Source: an uncultured Candidatus Melainabacteria bacterium
GTDB lineage: Bacteria; Cyanobacteriota; Vampirovibrionia; Gastranaerophilales; Gastranaerophilaceae
Assembly: GCA_934747325.1 (NCBI GenBank)
Contig: CAKVGW010000001.1
Location: 1 to 64,000 of the forward strand
DNA length: 64,000 nt
Direction of reading: 5' to 3'
Part shown: positions 12,801-18,424 of the stretch, one piece after another
How positions within the stretch are numbered: the stretch's first letter is position 1
Layout of the letters: every line of letters starts with the position of its first letter
The notes under the pieces: model-generated
Databases searched by the model: none
What the model was told of the DNA's origin: nothing
Seen by the model: only the letters and a program-made list of their open reading frames with translations
Made by a program: the position numbers and the translations under genes

Positions 12801-14548
12801 TTGGTAACGGTGTGTCTGAGAGCTTTTGTTTTAGAATAAGTTGAAGCTACTGTGATTTGGTCCGTAGAAATAGTATCAGCACCGTACAGGCATGCTAAAA
12901 GGTTTGTGCCTTGTTGGTAGCGAGTATCAGGTTCAACAATCGTTGCGTTCGCAACAAGAGCTTTGACATCGGCGTCGGACAAAGTCTTAAACGCACCGCC
13001 CGTTATAGTCAAAACGCCTGTTTCTTCATCTAAAGAGGTTTGGATGCCCAAGTTACCCATATCGGTCATAAAGTCCGCAATAGTTTGACCTGAATAAATC
13101 TTTTCATAGTATTTGTTGCCGTTTGCGTCCGTAACTTCCAAGTAGCCTTCTTTAACCTTCAAATCGTCAACGAGTTTTGTTTGAAGGTCTACTAGTTTAT
13201 GAACTTCCACCGTCTCCGTTAAAGGTTTACCTGTAACAATTGCAGAAAAAGGTTCTCGCGTCAAACCTAAAACCTCTTCGGCTTTAAAACTTCCGCCCTC
13301 AATTGTTCCGCCTGTAATCTCCATTGTGCCGTCGGATTTGACAGCAGCATAAAGCCCAGCTTTTGAAAGACCTTCAATCAAGTTGCCTAAAGTCGTAGTC
13401 GTGCCGACTGTGATTGTTGTATATTCGTTATTGGAATTCTTAACAATAACTGTATCGCCGTCTTTAATGTCTTTTCCGCCTTCCAAGTCTTTCAACAAAG
13501 TGCCGGAAGTAGCTAAAGTAGTTTGTGTAATAGTAGTTTGGTGGGTCAAGTTGCCTGTAACTTGTGTTTTGCCATAAATAGAGCTATTCAAACCAAGTGC
13601 ATTCTTGATATCGGTAGTCCCTTCGTTTGTGATTTCTGCATCAGAAATCGTGAAAACGCCGTCTTTATCAAGAGTTGCGTCGATATGTTTTTTGTTCAAC
13701 TCTTCAATGAATTCGCCGAGAGTTGTTGTTCCGTTGATTGTTATACTGTAATTTTCGCCATTTGCGGTAATTGTTACTATGCCGTCTTTAACGCCCAGTT
13801 CTGAAAGTTTTGTAGTTTCTGTAGCAGCAGAAAAAATAGTATCTGTTCTTGATGTAGTTAAGTTATCGCTTTTATAGCCTTCATTAACCCCGCGAAGGTG
13901 CAAGGCGTCTTTGATACCTGTTTTATCAACGGTTGTGCCTTCGTATCTATCATTAATCGCGTCAGCGCTTACGTCGATACTGAAAATACCGCTGTTTTCG
14001 TTGAAACTCGCCTTCACGCCTATATTTTTCAATTTTTCGATAAAAGTAGAAAGTGTATCGTTTTCGGTAATACTGATACCGTGTTCGACACCTTTTACCG
14101 TAACACCGATTGTACCTGTTTTAACGCCCAAATTGATAAGTTTAGAATCTCCTGTAGCGGTTGTAGTTTGGACGATGGTTGTCATGTAGCTGTAGTTGCT
14201 GTTGGCTTTAGTTCCTGATGCCAATTTGTCAACAAGTACGTTATAAGTAGCTTCTTCGGCTTCTGTAGTAGCGGAAGCTGTCAATGCTTCCAAATTGCTT
14301 GATTTAGCGAGATTTTGTGCAAACAAATCCATTGACGCAATGCCGAATTTTGCGTCTGTAACCTTCTCCAACATTGAACGGAAAGAACTGAAAAAGCTCT
14401 TAATTTGCGTCAATGTTTTTTGCAAAGATTGAACTTCTTTCTTTTCTTCCTCAAGCGTAGTAACCTTGGCTTTTTTTAATGCTACCAAGGATTCAACCCA
14501 TGAAGATGTATCTAAGCCGGATGCTAATCCGCTAAAAGATATGCTCAT
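896..14548 (-). CDS. fliD: Giant flagellar hook-associated protein 2 (filament cap) FliD
   Basis: 4550 residues in one uninterrupted frame, roughly ten times a normal FliD (about 450-700). The N-terminus (SISFSGLASGLDTSSWVESL, then a coiled coil to about residue 60) is FliD_N. The C-terminal ~250 residues are FliD_C, with GLTINLKG, NSYNELM-like DSYNELM, LDSIGIGV and a final coiled coil ending QQYSSFLTT. Between them lie about 27 degenerate repeats of about 70-120 residues with the scheme TTLGELGV-x-G-x-I-x(n)-TTLGDFLDxLxxYGI-x-A-x-L-D-x-DG-x-L-x-I, which resembles the flagellin hook IN motif. Three GLUG/beta-helix-like modules of about 370 residues sit at roughly residues 1253-1620, 1734-2106 and 2208-2582. 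In known systems FliD caps the growing filament and binds host mucus. The extra repeats probably make a long surface-exposed adhesive or spacer region (inference). Monocistronic, with an AGGCAGG site upstream of ATG. Confidence 0.9.
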   Translation of the reverse strand: MSISFSGLASGLDTSSWVESLVALKKAKVTTLEEEKKEVQSLQKTLTQIKSFFSSFRSMLEKVTDAKFGIASMDLFAQNLAKSSNLEALTASATTEAEEATYNVLVDKLASGTKANSNYSYMTTIVQTTTATGDSKLINLGVKTGTIGVTVKGVEHGISITENDTLSTFIEKLKNIGVKASFNENSGIFSIDVSADAINDRYEGTTVDKTGIKDALHLRGVNEGYKSDNLTTSRTDTIFSAATETTKLSELGVKDGIVTITANGENYSITINGTTTLGEFIEELNKKHIDATLDKDGVFTISDAEITNEGTTDIKNALGLNSSIYGKTQVTGNLTHQTTITQTTLATSGTLLKDLEGGKDIKDGDTVIVKNSNNEYTTITVGTTTTLGNLIEGLSKAGLYAAVKSDGTMEITGGTIEGGSFKAEEVLGLTREPFSAIVTGKPLTETVEVHKLVDLQTKLVDDLKVKEGYLEVTDANGNKYYEKIYSGQTIADFMTDMGNLGIQTSLDEETGVLTITGGAFKTLSDADVKALVANATIVEPDTRYQQGTNLLACLYGADTISTDQITVASTYSKTKALRHTVTNTINATKNTTLDKLGLSADGTATFDVRGESRTINLTTTMTISDLMSQLKDAGIGSSFNEDTSRLTIENATITGGTSDLATVLDLTTTISGKYVTSSELYVSDTITVDATRDTLLKDYGISDTMSEADRTVTIYNSDGSVAATTVVGEGTTIGNLMDFINNQTGISASLKDGFLTINNGYIGNATLEASMGLSTSNKNSYALGSIMTVTTVAAVTGETTLGSIFSTLGTLDKVKDGYNLKFNNKDIEVSASTTLNELINAIYENGGTASLDHTGRLSVEGGTLTGSVAQALGITSYTHTSSVSATGEKLYVTENVYADRNTKLSDLGITNDTASYTIYNSLGEATTTVTLNTTATIGDFLDGLKANGIDGIIANGVIKLDSAEGKYIQGALPTAFGLTTQTVTEVVSTTQMSTAQVKHTATLNADLATTMGELGVADPDNVFSIYDKNDQLLASFTITDASTTIEDFFNNLKAYDIVGSINNGVISLYSPSGNYIAGTLADKLGIATAAGENRTMTVGTTVTSTIAVTYTQDVKATEDMLLGDFISIPQDTTVTTSGTTTVTKGTVTSTITDKNGNVLGTISVDNTTTFGNLFQQLGEYGIDADIHDGVIKLTSPEGNIISGGIADALGIATQTITTTKTVGASIMSTAAVTYTSTVAASLTTKISDITGYKIDGTITADGVTGTIIGISTADDMVNLAKLIHAGNTMSGKTFVLTGDIDMISIDDWSQYQKFDDRFSGTFDGQNHTISNLQLTNSNGNTSSGLFGALHDATVKNLVIEQADTYASTGFLSFYADYSRISNVQVKTSTAHNCSLSGLVQLIADTTIRNCSTDITINNSSSGDYVFSGIVGALDGGNSEIINSSANVEAIGNFFIASGILGYQGKFDSTVNISNCAVTGFISTNRVADNTTVNGLFGIYDESSFSTTGCTINVDHCYVKANLSANRGYVSYIGGGSNTSSKNSVHTINADSVLYNGTMSVSGEGVTGAVNIGNYYKNGNFNSDSSLFKYNEKDVSTGTFSAVYARTHGFSNVLWNSNGTLRAQASNSLLVMDKNGSVITPIIFDSSDTMETLISKLSNYGNANLSTDGVLTFTGTDGNYITGPLAEALGIYVASSGKTTVTVGATMTSTVAITYTSHETATLTTKLGDIVNTLKIDGTITADGVTGTIIGISTAQDLVNLAALSKSNSFSGKTFVLTNDIDMFDVRNWQMIGSDSYRFAGTFDGQGHTIHDLIMTADERGNGASACAGLFYYTDGAEIKNIGLSDFNFTLYNDRGTNILGAAVASNAKETNIKNITVDNIFIVANGTNAACGAIASQTYGCTIANCTTNGDISGNWTGYMGGAVGSTSFNSSFVAIDTDVSISNESADGNAGGIVGFVAGYSNSIVNISNCISKGSLNTSRAGAIIGSVIAYKEPSSYNLTVNLSNNTTYDNSHSFIYSAFPASGLADNSNTTINFDKNCRIKPTNSTVDPWIYDKTDAVVNAKNSSIYNTLAQMQRYISEIFDSNLWNTTGGISLNNSSTPYSLKMFNPNTNATQYISLSADSTIQDMVTELNRYGNASFTNGVLSFEGKNGVVISSCSLADALGIKLNKTITTTTVGKTITSASGITYTETITATTSTKLGEFYTTPIDGTITASGVTGTVIGISTAQDLVNLAALSKSTDFSGKTFVLTNDIDMSGVSNWQMIGKSGCTFGGTFDGQNHTISGLSIGLNSTSNVGGLFQYADPNSVLKNVNLEDFTINIASGLTYACAGALVGKTSGTVENVHVSEFALNGADSDNAEFGGIAGFLEGGTIKNSSAQGDINWSNGGYAGGIVGCLYNSATIYASKSLMTIDGGSNAGGIAGYVGFNTNNQTATISNCLFDGSLGTTNINAAFVGSVFTYKDNYKVTLNINNSISKNTDSTYLIGGDNSGFDNPTNSNSNTTINVKNAFGVSSTYDTAILKFPSNATVNVQNSEIINLNSGDFMALPDVILASKMTGFDQSIWNVSRFDVNLKSHTSPYELNVVSSSGSLLLDTTLSTDSTVQDVIDTLAPYGGVSFVDGVLTFHGNNGAILRGNLAETFGIQVISSNGTDYNNTTGTAINTTQTTLLSRTDVTLGELQKAFDSGVIKISNQSGEIRTISITASSTIDDMFTQLAAYDIQGSIDSQGRVSFKPVGDNYISFLETSIQGTLKISPSHTVKTSTTYANTTSSVLVDNKIETVKTSTTMGELGRSSGQFTVNDGHGNLSTISINATTTVDDIFTQLAAFDILGKIGSDGKATFESKGDAYISDITAGLKNLFKITGQNPFTTSVTANRTNTASKTFEIEKTGTITSSTTLGELGVDGATLSVATPDLNIILDENGNIDLDATENQNPDLLSKLSLQSFSDNNTLGDIFTWLASHDISASVIDGEIYINDENGVSDLENVDRNILFTYGCDDILKRLNLSTKQADYLTTKTSTTLANSTSDELVESFTKTMKTSTTLGDLGASGTLTVSFTQDGKDTTLTFKADDTVDDMLTALAGYGISGQVVDGKISLTGNKHTHITEISADLKSALKLGDNLSYSTVITEGTTVNTDSNKQTYEDTNAKLTGDTIISSIDGFRNGNGSLIVHKTDGTYVTISVDASKTLDEFFEQISQYGIIGSVDSQGVVTITGVGNAYLQQDANGSNILEALKLSNVVTNVKTVTVNRTSDTLSHVATVAAKGTTTLENLQDKTGQSITFDALGKAGLILHAYSDAGNTFVTLNFSKTDTIYDVIDKLAEYGVDARLDADGRFSISSSTLTDFDLSGDLGTFLMGTYTKNYGEDTTHNVSTLLVEHTITKMTDASKLTDFGITGGDIRVIQEGKSYTVNVDMTKIKTIGDFRSLLAQYGFNSYIDDAGRLNVLGVGNSTLEQIDGGSNILDRLGLLDWTKGEITQSSSHLTDRNDVIRKISMSDKLKDLTNSAGVNLGITAGQIYVYQDGTRSTLNIDINDTLETLAAKLSQYGISVGISQEGKLYFDGNNNSYLTTDGIITANASNILQKFDISGNWSTRYDSTSKNLNYTENEDKKVSGSTKLRDLKDTNGNNLGITTGSFYVYNSGVRNTETITDDMTVNDLMSTLAKYGLVADFDENGVMSVGAYNNTYLATSALAGDNSNIVNTLFEKWNFVNIYKSNHLDIPTDEIRAITRDTKLADINEGTYEAGYITVVKDGVKTNIELTENDTVGTLMNELALYGFESVINDKGQLMIKNTGDSLLQKYDGTGKASNALELLGIDLNNWIKTNSYDSKTLNVTSTTTKDVNASRDTLLSELGVSTGEYYIYNNGVKYTAMISSDETLGSFMDTLKSFGIETSLVDGADGSVLTIIGKGDAYLKYIKESELKAGQSNVVEKLFGENTKEAYEYKGLEQTSSTTIIENFATEDTLVSEFNKPWNGQTLESAGDLVVEVNGQKSTIKINADETFGSLLEKFRALGLEATMSKDGQIMIQSGYDTMTILQDGTTSNLLGNINLQYKDDLGGYSASSTVLEATTSDIVEKTISVANYADGATKMGMLNISDGSLTVYRDGQKATIQIKADETFNQLRTRLSTAFADLDLTFENGYLKIYSKDGKNVEVGSTTDTSNFSAITGIQKDENGNVMSARELYCVNGDSTITASGIFRRGDVTKGTFTIGNAVFTIDDNTTLSSLIAQINSSDEANATAFWDNVDGQFVIKSRSTGAALVNIEAGTSNFTDIMGFTTTGTVDVKKDDGSIEKQQVSKLNIGTQEIGENAKVKINGTTYTATSNTITSDITRIKGLTINLKGLTKDSAVTLKVERDKETLANAVSGVVDSYNELMKNVDEAIASDGDLKNESTLKLVRNQLRNLMTSSDMGTTVFRNLDSIGIGVAAASGNNIATTNSAIVSLAFDKDKFLKAYEADQDAVKELIIGGANNKGIFTKVEDLVESTLKSVSGYFASTETSYANKIKDLDKKITKANRDVDRYKARLEAKFQSMDMLIAQMQQQYSSFLTT

Positions 14549-14679
14549 TGTCTTTGCCTGCCTGTTATTCTTAACAACAGTAACTCTGCAGATTTCTTAT
14601 GATTCGGGGTAATTATATTCCATTATATATTCTTTGATTCGTTTCAGTTGAAAATACTACATCGCTACTTTATATATAC

Positions 14680-14707
14680 ATTATAGCAGATTGTTATAAT
14701 TTTTCAA
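14680..14707 (-). promoter_or_regulatory. Sigma-70-type promoter upstream of fliD
   Basis: On the minus strand TTGAAA (14707-14702) is followed after 16 bases by TATAAT (14685-14680). Transcription would start near 14673 and leave a leader of about 125 bases before the fliD ATG. No TAAAGTTT/GCCGATAA sigma-28 boxes are visible in front of this gene. Confidence 0.45.
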
Positions 14708-14748
14708 GAGGGGGGAGATTTTGAAGAGAAAGATCGAGCGACTGTGGT

Positions 14749-14808
14749 AATTCCCTCTCCCGCCTTCGGCACCCTCCCCATGTAGAAAGGAAAAAGGGGA
14801 GGGAGTAA
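14749..14808. repeat. CCCTCTCC...GGGGAGGGA intergenic hairpin repeat
   Basis: ATTCCCTCTCCCGCC at the left and AAGGGGAGGGAG at the right form an imperfect inverted repeat. The same TTCCCTC.../...GGGAGGG theme recurs at 56760-56785, 58792-58826, 61230-61268 and 63603-63629, always between genes. Probably a dispersed repeat family. Confidence 0.5.
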
Positions 14809-14847
14809 ATTGCGTAAATTGAGTGACTTTAGTTCCCTCCCATTCAG

Positions 14848-14953
14848 GCACTACTGTCCGAGATAAATCTATCTATAATTTACAAAAAGTAGTTAAGTCA
14901 AGGCTTTTTTATAACTTTTTTTATTTTATTAAAATTATCTCGGACAGTAGTGC
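14848..14953. repeat. 106-bp element bounded by a perfect 19-bp inverted repeat
   Basis: The left arm, GCACTACTGTCCGAGATAA (14848-14866), and the right arm (14935-14953) are exact reverse complements. The A/T-rich interior has no reading frame. The form is that of a small non-autonomous element (MITE-like) with terminal inverted repeats. A partial match to one end lies at 851-862 next to the other end of fliD. No transposase for it is visible in the window. Confidence 0.65.
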
Positions 14954-14975
14954 AAAAAGAGAGGGCAAACAACCG

Positions 14976-15281
14976 TTAAATTTTTATTAAGAAAAATTTA
15001 CTGTCTTTTAGAGCAAGCACTTTATGTTCTTTATCTTTTTTAAACATGAGCATTTCACCTTTATCCACCTTAAATTTTTCTGCATCGAAATGTAATTCGA
15101 TTTCACCTTCGATTAAATATAATGCAGTATCAGAAACTGATGTATGAGTATCAATAATTTCTTCTTTTTTTAATGCAATTATACTTAAGCTGCTGTCACC
15201 TTTTTCCATTAACATTTTTCTCTCAAATTTACCACCATCAAGATTGATGATATCTTTAGCTTTAACTACATCATAAAACAT
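14976..15281 (-). CDS. Small cupin-domain protein
   Basis: 101 residues with the two-part cupin pattern: THTSVSDTALYLIEGEIELHF-like motif 1 at about residues 45-65, split here as THTSVSDTALYLIEGEIE then LHF, and motif 2 KGEMLMFKKDKEHKVLAL at about 74-91. Such single-domain cupins bind a metal or a small ligand. Many act as sensors or isomerases, but nothing here indicates a substrate. Only one clear His (in THTS) and one near KEHK are present, so metal binding may be weak. The start has a good ribosome binding site (AAAGGAGAAT). It stands alone between repeat-rich intergenic stretches. Confidence 0.65.
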   Translation of the reverse strand: MFYDVVKAKDIINLDGGKFERKMLMEKGDSSLSIIALKKEEIIDTHTSVSDTALYLIEGEIELHFDAEKFKVDKGEMLMFKKDKEHKVLALKDSKFFLIKI

Positions 15282-15314
15282 AATATTCTCCTTTCTTGTA
15301 ACTAATACTTAGAA

Positions 15315-15368
15315 ACCCATCCACATCTGTAAGGCTCAGCATAGCTTCGCCTACAGCTGTGACCTCTC
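15315..15368. repeat. 54-bp hairpin repeat, copy 1
   Basis: The segment CCACATCTGTAAGGCTC through ACAGCTGTGACCTC occurs here and, inverted and diverged, at 56226-56280. Inside it CTGTAAGGC pairs with GCCTACAG. The rest of 15282-15505 shows no gene. Confidence 0.55.
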
Positions 15369-15505
15369 TATCCATGGAGGTTCTCTTATTAAAAATGAAG
15401 CAACAATTCTTAACATCCCTCAATATGGTACAAAAAATATTTTCCCGCTATTACTGGGCTTTAAGCCTGTATTGTAACAAATTGTAAATATTCATTCAAA
15501 ATCAT

Positions 15506-15532
15506 TAAAGTTTTTAGAAAAAATGCCGATAT
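15506..15532 (+). promoter_or_regulatory. Sigma-28 (FliA) promoter
   Basis: TAAAGTTT (15506-15513), 11 bases, GCCGATAT (15525-15532). The established FliA consensus is TAAAGTTT-N11-GCCGATAA, so this differs at one base. It lies 27 bases upstream of the ATG at 15560. The same arrangement precedes the gene at 33472 on the other strand. Confidence 0.8.
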
Positions 15533-15559
15533 ACATTATATATACAATGAGGTGTGTTT

Positions 15560-16030
15560 ATGTCAAATTTTACAGTAAATGGAGTATATTCCTACACAAG
15601 CGCAAACATCTACTCATATTTGGGTCGAACACCTGTAAATTCGACTTCGTTGGAGCGTGCATTTGATGACTTTAATATTACTCCTACAGGAACAACTGAT
15701 GATTTGAAAAAACTAAACTCTGCGATGTATGAAGAGTATTCAAAGCAGGTTCAAGAGCAAATTGATAATCAAAACAGTCAGCAAAACATTCCTTGGGCGA
15801 GTGTATGCGCTCAAATAGGAATTCAAGCTACCGGAGATTATGACAAAGACTATGCTGCTTTTAATAACGCTATTCAGTTATTGAGCCAAAGCGCAATTGA
15901 TGGTCAGGCAATGACATATTTTGCAGGTTTAAAGACTGAAGCATCTCAGGCGTTTGGTCTTTCAAACAAACCTTCAACACAGGATGCGCCAATATCTTAT
16001 CAAGCTTATCAAGCGCAATTCTTGTATTAA
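15560..16030 (+). CDS. Orphan protein under a FliA promoter
   Basis: 156 residues from the ATG at 15560, chosen because GAGGTG lies six bases upstream. A GTG at 15554 is also in frame. I do not recognise the protein. It has no signal peptide or membrane segment. It is rich in Gln, Asn, Ser and Tyr, and the N-terminal stretch SNFTVNGVYSYTSANIYSYLG has a low-complexity look. The middle is helical with acidic residues. The sigma-28 promoter directly upstream places it with late flagellar or chemotaxis-type genes, so a role in flagellar assembly, export or motility is likely but unproven. Confidence 0.75.
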   Translation: MSNFTVNGVYSYTSANIYSYLGRTPVNSTSLERAFDDFNITPTGTTDDLKKLNSAMYEEYSKQVQEQIDNQNSQQNIPWASVCAQIGIQATGDYDKDYAAFNNAIQLLSQSAIDGQAMTYFAGLKTEASQAFGLSNKPSTQDAPISYQAYQAQFLY

Positions 16031-16118
16031 ATTTTGGGCGGTTGAGAGAGCTAATGGTTCAGCCGCCTTTTGGTAATTTTTAAATCCTTATGGTATAATC
16101 ACCGTAAGGATTTTTATT

Positions 16119-16817
16119 ATGAATATACTTGTAACCGGCGCAAGCCGTGGAATTGGAAAAGCTATTGCTGAAAGTTTGATTAAGGCTGGACACAAAGTTT
16201 TTGTTTCTGCAAGAAATGAAGAACTTTTAAAGTCTTATGACAACTATTGTGTTTGTGATTTAGCCAACGAGATTGAAAAATTAGGTGAATTTATAGAAAC
16301 CCGTAATATTGACGTTTTAGTAAATAATGCCGGTGAATATATTTATTCTCCGATAGAGAAAATGACAATTTCGCAAATTGAACATATTACAAAAGTCAAC
16401 TTTGAAGCACCGCTATATTTAATTTCAAAAGCAGTACCTTATATGAAATCAAAAAAATGGGGCAGGATTATTAATATAGGTTCTATTAGCGGAGTTATGG
16501 GTGAAGCAGGTGCAAGTTTGTATTCTGCGACAAAATCAGGGTTGTTTGGCGCAACAAAAGCCTTGGCTTTAGAACTTGCAGAATTTGGAATTACTGTTAA
16601 TACAATTAACCCCGGCTGGGTCGATACTGAAATGGGAAATGCGTCCGCTAATGATGGAGAATTTACAAAAGATGAAATTGTCGAATGCATTCCACAAAGA
16701 CGATTTGTTTCACCTGATGAAATTGCAGGAATGGTTAAATATTTAATATCAGAAGACGCAAAAGGTGTAACCGGTCAGGCTATTAATCTTTGCGCCGGAC
16801 TGACTTGCGGATGTTAA
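16119..16817 (+). CDS. Short-chain dehydrogenase/reductase (SDR), FabG-like
   Basis: 232 residues with all classical SDR marks: NAD(P)-binding TGASRGIG (residues 6-13), NNAG (69-72), and the catalytic Ser122, Tyr135 and Lys139 in GSISG then YSATK. The segment NPGWVDTEM and the C-terminal GVTGQAINLCAG are typical of 3-oxoacyl-ACP reductase relatives, so it probably reduces a keto group with NAD(P)H. The substrate cannot be read from sequence. It is not in a fatty-acid operon and is monocistronic, with TATAAT at 16094-16099 and AAGGAT before the start. It ends in a terminator shared with the convergent pilin genes. Confidence 0.85.
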   Translation: MNILVTGASRGIGKAIAESLIKAGHKVFVSARNEELLKSYDNYCVCDLANEIEKLGEFIETRNIDVLVNNAGEYIYSPIEKMTISQIEHITKVNFEAPLYLISKAVPYMKSKKWGRIINIGSISGVMGEAGASLYSATKSGLFGATKALALELAEFGITVNTINPGWVDTEMGNASANDGEFTKDEIVECIPQRRFVSPDEIAGMVKYLISEDAKGVTGQAINLCAGLTCGC

Positions 16818-16827
16818 AAATATTAAA

Positions 16828-16851
16828 AAGGAGAAACAAAAGTTTCTCCTT
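16828..16851. terminator. Bidirectional terminator between SDR gene and pilin cluster
   Basis: AAGGAGAAAC (16828-16837), loop AAAA, GTTTCTCCTT (16842-16851). A-rich sequence on one side and T-rich on the other let it serve both converging transcripts. Confidence 0.75.
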
Positions 16852-16857
16852 CTTGTA

Positions 16858-17607
16858 TTAATATTTCATTTTCCAACCGTAGTATTGAAGCATACCTATC
16901 GGCATTGGGCCACCCCCCTTAGTATACTGTTCTATACATTTATTTCTTCCTTCTTGAGTTGCTGTATTGCAATCTGATAGCTTGGAGCCAACGGTGCCAT
17001 TTCTGCTAACAACGTATGAAAAAACATCTCTACCACCTATGTTTGGTCCGCTTTGACCGTTGATATCTACTTCTATAATCAATGGCGTTCCATCTGCAAA
17101 TCCAGCATTATTACTTGCGACTTTGTCATTTTCATCTACGACTCCATCACCATTTGTATCTTCTCCTGCTGAGGCATCCTCAATCGGACCACTGTCAAAA
17201 CACATTGCCATTCCATCAGCAACCAATACAACTTGCATACATTGTCCTTTTGTTAAATCTGATTTTGCTGAGCGATCAAGTGAATACAAGTCTTTTGCGA
17301 AACAACTTGCTCCATTAGAATTGTAATATCTGTTGGCACAATCTACTGTTACTCTAAAATATTTATTAACAAAAGCCTTCAAGCCATCTGCATTATTATA
17401 TAAAGGAGTATCTACTAAATCATCTGTGTCTTGGTCAGCCATATACATACCTACGGCATTAGATATAATATTGTATGCTTTCTTAGCACCTGCTTCGTAA
17501 GTTTGTTTTTGTACATTGTTGTTCAAAGTCGGTAAAGTCATACTGGCTACAACGCCAACTATACCGAGAGTAATCAAAATTTCCGCTAATGTAAAACCGT
17601 TTTTCAA
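16858..17607 (-). CDS. Prepilin-like (pseudopilin) protein, paralogue 3
   Basis: 249 residues. Residues 1-25 are a class III prepilin leader plus hydrophobic helix: NG before FTLAEILITLG, so a prepilin peptidase would cleave after Gly4 and leave Phe1 with Glu5. The conserved N-terminal ~60 and C-terminal ~20 residues (LQYYGWKMKY) are nearly identical in the next two genes. The middle differs and here contains a Ca-binding-like DTNGDGVVDENDK loop. Start codon is TTG, with AGGAG about ten bases upstream. Last of three tandem genes about 20 bases apart. Likely a surface pilus or type II secretion-type minor pilin. Confidence 0.85.
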   Translation of the reverse strand: MKNGFTLAEILITLGIVGVVASMTLPTLNNNVQKQTYEAGAKKAYNIISNAVGMYMADQDTDDLVDTPLYNNADGLKAFVNKYFRVTVDCANRYYNSNGASCFAKDLYSLDRSAKSDLTKGQCMQVVLVADGMAMCFDSGPIEDASAGEDTNGDGVVDENDKVASNNAGFADGTPLIIEVDINGQSGPNIGGRDVFSYVVSRNGTVGSKLSDCNTATQEGRNKCIEQYTKGGGPMPIGMLQYYGWKMKY

Positions 17608-17627
17608 AATTAAACTCTCCTATTATT

Positions 17628-18404
17628 TTAGTATTTCATTTTCCAACCGTAGTACTGAAGTAAGCCTATTGGCATAGGTTCCGCATTTTCAGAATAATAT
17701 TTAACACACTTATCTCTTTCAGTTTGAGTGCTCACATCACAATTTTTAGTCGGAGAAACAATTTGACCATTGCTTGCAACCAACATATAGAAAACATCTC
17801 TGCCGCCAACATTTGGACCACTCGAACCATTTATATCAACTTGTACTGCCAAAGGAATGCCTTGAGTAACATCCGTAGGTGGTCTAAGTAGATCAGGGTC
17901 TATTATCCCAGGGGCTCTACGTATACCAGCTCCGGGAAACAAAGGACCAACATCTATAATATCAGCTTTTTTGGGTAGTTTATGAGTACGATTTTCGAAA
18001 CAAAATGCCATGCCATCCGCTACAGTAACAACTTGAGCACAGTTATCTGCAGAGAGATTATCCGTTTTTGAGCGGTCTAGAGAGTAAAGCTCTTTTGAAA
18101 AGCAACTTGCATTCGAGTCTGAGCTATAGCTTGTTCCACAATCGGTCGCAACCCTAAAGTATTTATTAACAAAAGCTGCCAAGCCTGTTGCTGTGGTGAT
18201 GGGTGTTTCTGCTAAATCATCTACACCTTGGTCAACCATATACATACCTACAGCATTAGAGAGAATGTTGTAGGCTTTTTTAGCTCCTGCTTCGTAAGTT
18301 TGTTTCTGCACATTATTGTTTAATGTCGGTAAAGTCATACTGGCTACAACACCGACAATGCCGAGAGTAATCAAAACTTCCGCTAAAGTAAAACCGTTTC
18401 TCAA
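17628..18404 (-). CDS. Prepilin-like (pseudopilin) protein, paralogue 2
   Basis: 258 residues. Leader RNG then FTLAEVLITLGIVGVVAS, cleavage expected after Gly4, Glu5 conserved. Shares the N-terminal helix, the segment ASCFSKELYSLDRS and the C-terminal MPIGLLQYYGWKMKY with its neighbours. The central part (about residues 145-185) is unlike either, with Pro-rich IIDPDLLRPPT. Four or more Cys residues are conserved among the three proteins and may form disulfides in the head domain. Start is TTG after AAAGGAG. Middle gene of the tandem cluster. Confidence 0.85.
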   Translation of the reverse strand: MRNGFTLAEVLITLGIVGVVASMTLPTLNNNVQKQTYEAGAKKAYNILSNAVGMYMVDQGVDDLAETPITTATGLAAFVNKYFRVATDCGTSYSSDSNASCFSKELYSLDRSKTDNLSADNCAQVVTVADGMAFCFENRTHKLPKKADIIDVGPLFPGAGIRRAPGIIDPDLLRPPTDVTQGIPLAVQVDINGSSGPNVGGRDVFYMLVASNGQIVSPTKNCDVSTQTERDKCVKYYSENAEPMPIGLLQYYGWKMKY

Positions 18405-18424
18405 AATAGAATTCTCCTTTTATT

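Noticed and set aside
3188-14218. Many plus-strand reading frames inside the fliD gene
   Set aside because: They lie antisense to a strong, continuous, repeat-rich coding frame and have no ribosome binding sites; they follow from the codon bias of the repeats.
14668-14683. Plus-strand recurrent-type promoter CTTTATATATACATTA upstream of fliD
   Set aside because: The -35-like box is absent at the expected spacing, and no plus-strand gene follows.
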